This document shows, piece by piece, positions 20,819 through 21,776 of a DNA stretch of 21,776 nucleotides. The notes under the pieces were generated by a model. The model was not told where the DNA came from, did not search any database, and saw only the letters and a program-made list of their open reading frames with translations. The DNA lies in contig CAKOQV010000013.1 of assembly GCA_934101345.1 (NCBI GenBank), positions 1-21,776 of the forward strand, in the 5' to 3' direction. Made by a program: the position numbers and the translations under genes. Within the stretch, counting starts at the first letter, position 1, and each line of letters opens with the position of its first letter. This DNA is from an uncultured Bacilli bacterium (GTDB lineage Bacteria; Bacillota_I; Bacilli_A; RF39; UBA660).

Positions 20819-21539
20819 TGTTTATCTCATATAGAATAATTGAAGTTGCTACGGCAGCATTCAAACTTTCTACCCTTTCGTTCATTTTTATATATATGTT
20901 TTTATCACATAATGTGCTTAGTTCTTTACTCATTCCTTGCCCTTCGTTACCTATTATTAAAACGAATTTATTTAAATTATTAATGCTTCTTATATCTGTA
21001 CCATTATTTACATCAGTACCAAGTATTAAATAGTTATCATTTTTTAATGATTTGATAGTTGAATTCAAATCTCTTGTAACAATATTTAAATTAAATATCA
21101 TTCCTTGGGTAGCTCTAATTACTTTTGAATTATATAAGTCTACTGTTTTAGGGCTGAGTATTAGAGTATCTATATTAAATGCAACAGCAGATCTTATTAT
21201 AGTACCAAGATTACCTGGATCTTGGATATCATCAAGAGCTAGTATCCTCCTACCAATAATATTTTTTTCTGTTTTACGAACTACTCCTATTACATTTGGA
21301 TAACTATTTAAATCAGATAATTTTTTCATTACAGTACTGGTAACATATGTAATATTTCTATCAATTGTAAGTTTTTCTCCTTCTAAAGCTATTATTTCTT
21401 CAATTAAATCTTTTTTTAATGCTTCATTAACCAAATGTTCTCCTTCTACTAAAAACAAATTGGTAGTATCACGATATTTTTTTTCTTTTAATTTGCACAA
21501 TTCTTTAATGTGTTCATTATTTACTGAAGTTATTGTCAT
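20805..21539 (-). CDS. TrmH/SpoU-family RNA 2'-O-methyltransferase (244 aa)
   Basis: A SPOUT-class RNA ribose methyltransferase. The N-terminal substrate-binding domain (about 1-85: ELCKLKEKKYRDTTNLFLVEGEHLVNEAL) precedes the knot domain with motif 1 LDDIQDPGNLGTIIRSA, motif 2 IGNEGQGMS and motif 3 MNERVESLNAAVATSIILYEI. The Asn in NLGTIIRSA and the Asn in SLNAAVA are the conserved catalytic-region residues. This is the RlmB/YsgA-like subtype, so rRNA or tRNA could be the target; the exact nucleotide is not readable. The start at 21539 follows AGAGGAG. An in-frame ATG at 21626 would add 29 residues over a hairpin-rich leader and has no ribosome site. It overlaps rimM by 14 nt. Confidence 0.93.
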   Translation of the reverse strand: MTITSVNNEHIKELCKLKEKKYRDTTNLFLVEGEHLVNEALKKDLIEEIIALEGEKLTIDRNITYVTSTVMKKLSDLNSYPNVIGVVRKTEKNIIGRRILALDDIQDPGNLGTIIRSAVAFNIDTLILSPKTVDLYNSKVIRATQGMIFNLNIVTRDLNSTIKSLKNDNYLILGTDVNNGTDIRSINNLNKFVLIIGNEGQGMSKELSTLCDKNIYIKMNERVESLNAAVATSIILYEINNGIN

Positions 21540-21560
21540 TATATTTTCTCCTCTTAAATA

Positions 21561-21616
21561 TATTCTGTGAACCTCACACGATTTAAAATCGCATGCTTCT
21601 AACATCGCTATTAGAA
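21561..21616 (-). promoter_or_regulatory. Hairpin-rich leader of the SPOUT methyltransferase gene
   Basis: Three hairpins in a row on the minus strand: TTCTAA-8 nt-TTAGAA (21616-21597), CGATTT/AAATCG extended by wobble pairs CATG/TGTG (core 21591-21579), and TGTGA-GGT-TCACA (21578-21566). The second, if extended, uses bases of the third, so the two exclude each other. They end before the ribosome site. No known riboswitch class recognised. Confidence 0.4.
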
Positions 21617-21641
21617 TTTTCTCCATTTAATAATACCATTA

Positions 21642-21693
21642 TTAATGTAAAGAGACATAAACTCGGATAGTTCCTACCCTATATATAATTTAA
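21642..21693 (-). mobile_element. Right-end region of an IS200/IS605-type element (likely omega-RNA 3' scaffold)
   Basis: Directly after the tnpB stop the minus strand reads an AT spacer, then a hairpin GGGTAG-GAA-CTATCC (21679-21665) whose G-U pair works only on the minus strand, then a weaker hairpin TTTATGT/ACATTAA (21661-21642). In this family the tnpB 3' end and the right end encode the omega-RNA scaffold, with the guide taken from the flank. The exact right boundary is not determined. Confidence 0.55.
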
Positions 21694-21776
21694 TTAGACA
21701 AGTAATAATTCTATTCCCTTATCTAGTATATTGTTCGCAGCATTATAATCTCTATCATGTATGCTATCACATCTAG
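21694..21776 (-). CDS. tnpB: IS605-type TnpB, last 26 codons only
   Basis: The minus frame that enters at the right edge reads RCDSIHDRDYNAANNI and ends LDKGIELLLV before TAA at 21694. The Cys near the edge belongs to the C-terminal zinc ribbon, and HDRDxNAANNI is the last RuvC-like motif of TnpB, with its catalytic Asp. TnpB is the RNA-guided nuclease of IS200/IS605 and IS607 elements and the ancestor type of Cas12. The rest of the gene, any tnpA and the left end lie outside the window, so it is not possible to say whether the element is intact. The gene reads toward the SPOUT methyltransferase. Confidence 0.85.
   Translation of the reverse strand, partial: RCDSIHDRDYNAANNILDKGIELLLV

Noticed and set aside
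1..21776. CRISPR array, rRNA genes, T-box or other known riboswitch
   Set aside because: No regularly spaced identical repeats, no rRNA-like sequence and no recognisable T-box or metabolite-riboswitch core were seen on either strand.

Overview
The window is a strongly AT-rich bacterial chromosome segment. Genes are packed tightly, almost all on the minus strand, with clear Shine-Dalgarno sequences and TGA used as a stop (trmD ends in TGA). A two-U32-paralogue plus methyltransferase tRNA operon next to greA, a YafQ-type toxin-antitoxin pair, a Gly/Tyr-rich YjcZ-like small protein and wall enzymes (UppP, DacA) point to a walled low-GC Bacillota, plausibly an uncultivated gut Bacilli/Erysipelotrichia-type lineage. 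That placement is inference.

Layout, left to right. 1-1601: 5' part of a large serine recombinase gene that runs off the left edge, so a mobile element lies to the left. 1713-1979: a small unknown gene. 2007-4771: a greA-tig-uppP-tRNA-Thr(GGU) transcription unit read leftward. It starts from a promoter whose spacer carries a perfect palindrome and ends in an intrinsic terminator. 4945-7526: trmR-trhP1-trhP2, the wobble-uridine hydroxylation and methoxylation operon, with overlapping ATGAGTA(A/G) junctions. 7561-9087: a small operon of one unknown gene and two diverged paralogues that resemble degenerate nucleotidyltransferase folds; the last is frameshifted. 9095-10843: dacA and a lipoprotein. 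11045-12514: a DAO-type FAD oxidoreductase with a C-terminal Rieske centre. 12634-13457 (plus strand): the YjcZ-like small membrane protein and peptide deformylase. 13491-14170: a RelE/YafQ-DinJ toxin-antitoxin pair whose toxin appears to start at ATT. 14374-17745: a run of unknown membrane and soluble proteins and a KilA-N protein, an accessory-looking zone beside tRNA-Leu(CAA). 17991-21539: tgt, an unknown gene, trmD, rimM and a SPOUT rRNA/tRNA methyltransferase, mostly overlapping. 21642-21776: right end and last 26 codons of an IS200/IS605-type tnpB, running off the right edge.

The best candidate for something undescribed is a dispersed element of about 85-95 bp present four times (4826-4912 minus, 10946-11030 plus, 14253-14343 plus, 14950-15043 minus). 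Each copy has a conserved CTTATATATAAT box followed by two tandem hairpins. The stems keep pairing while their sequence changes between copies, and the hairpin tops keep an AG-A..GG-CT pattern. This implies selection for a folded RNA or single-stranded DNA. One unknown gene (14374-14874) is bracketed by two inverted copies.

Many of the conserved genes serve translation: tRNA wobble modification (TrmR/TrhP, Tgt), m1G37 (TrmD), ribosome maturation (RimM, SPOUT enzyme), nascent chain processing (Def, trigger factor) and two tRNAs.
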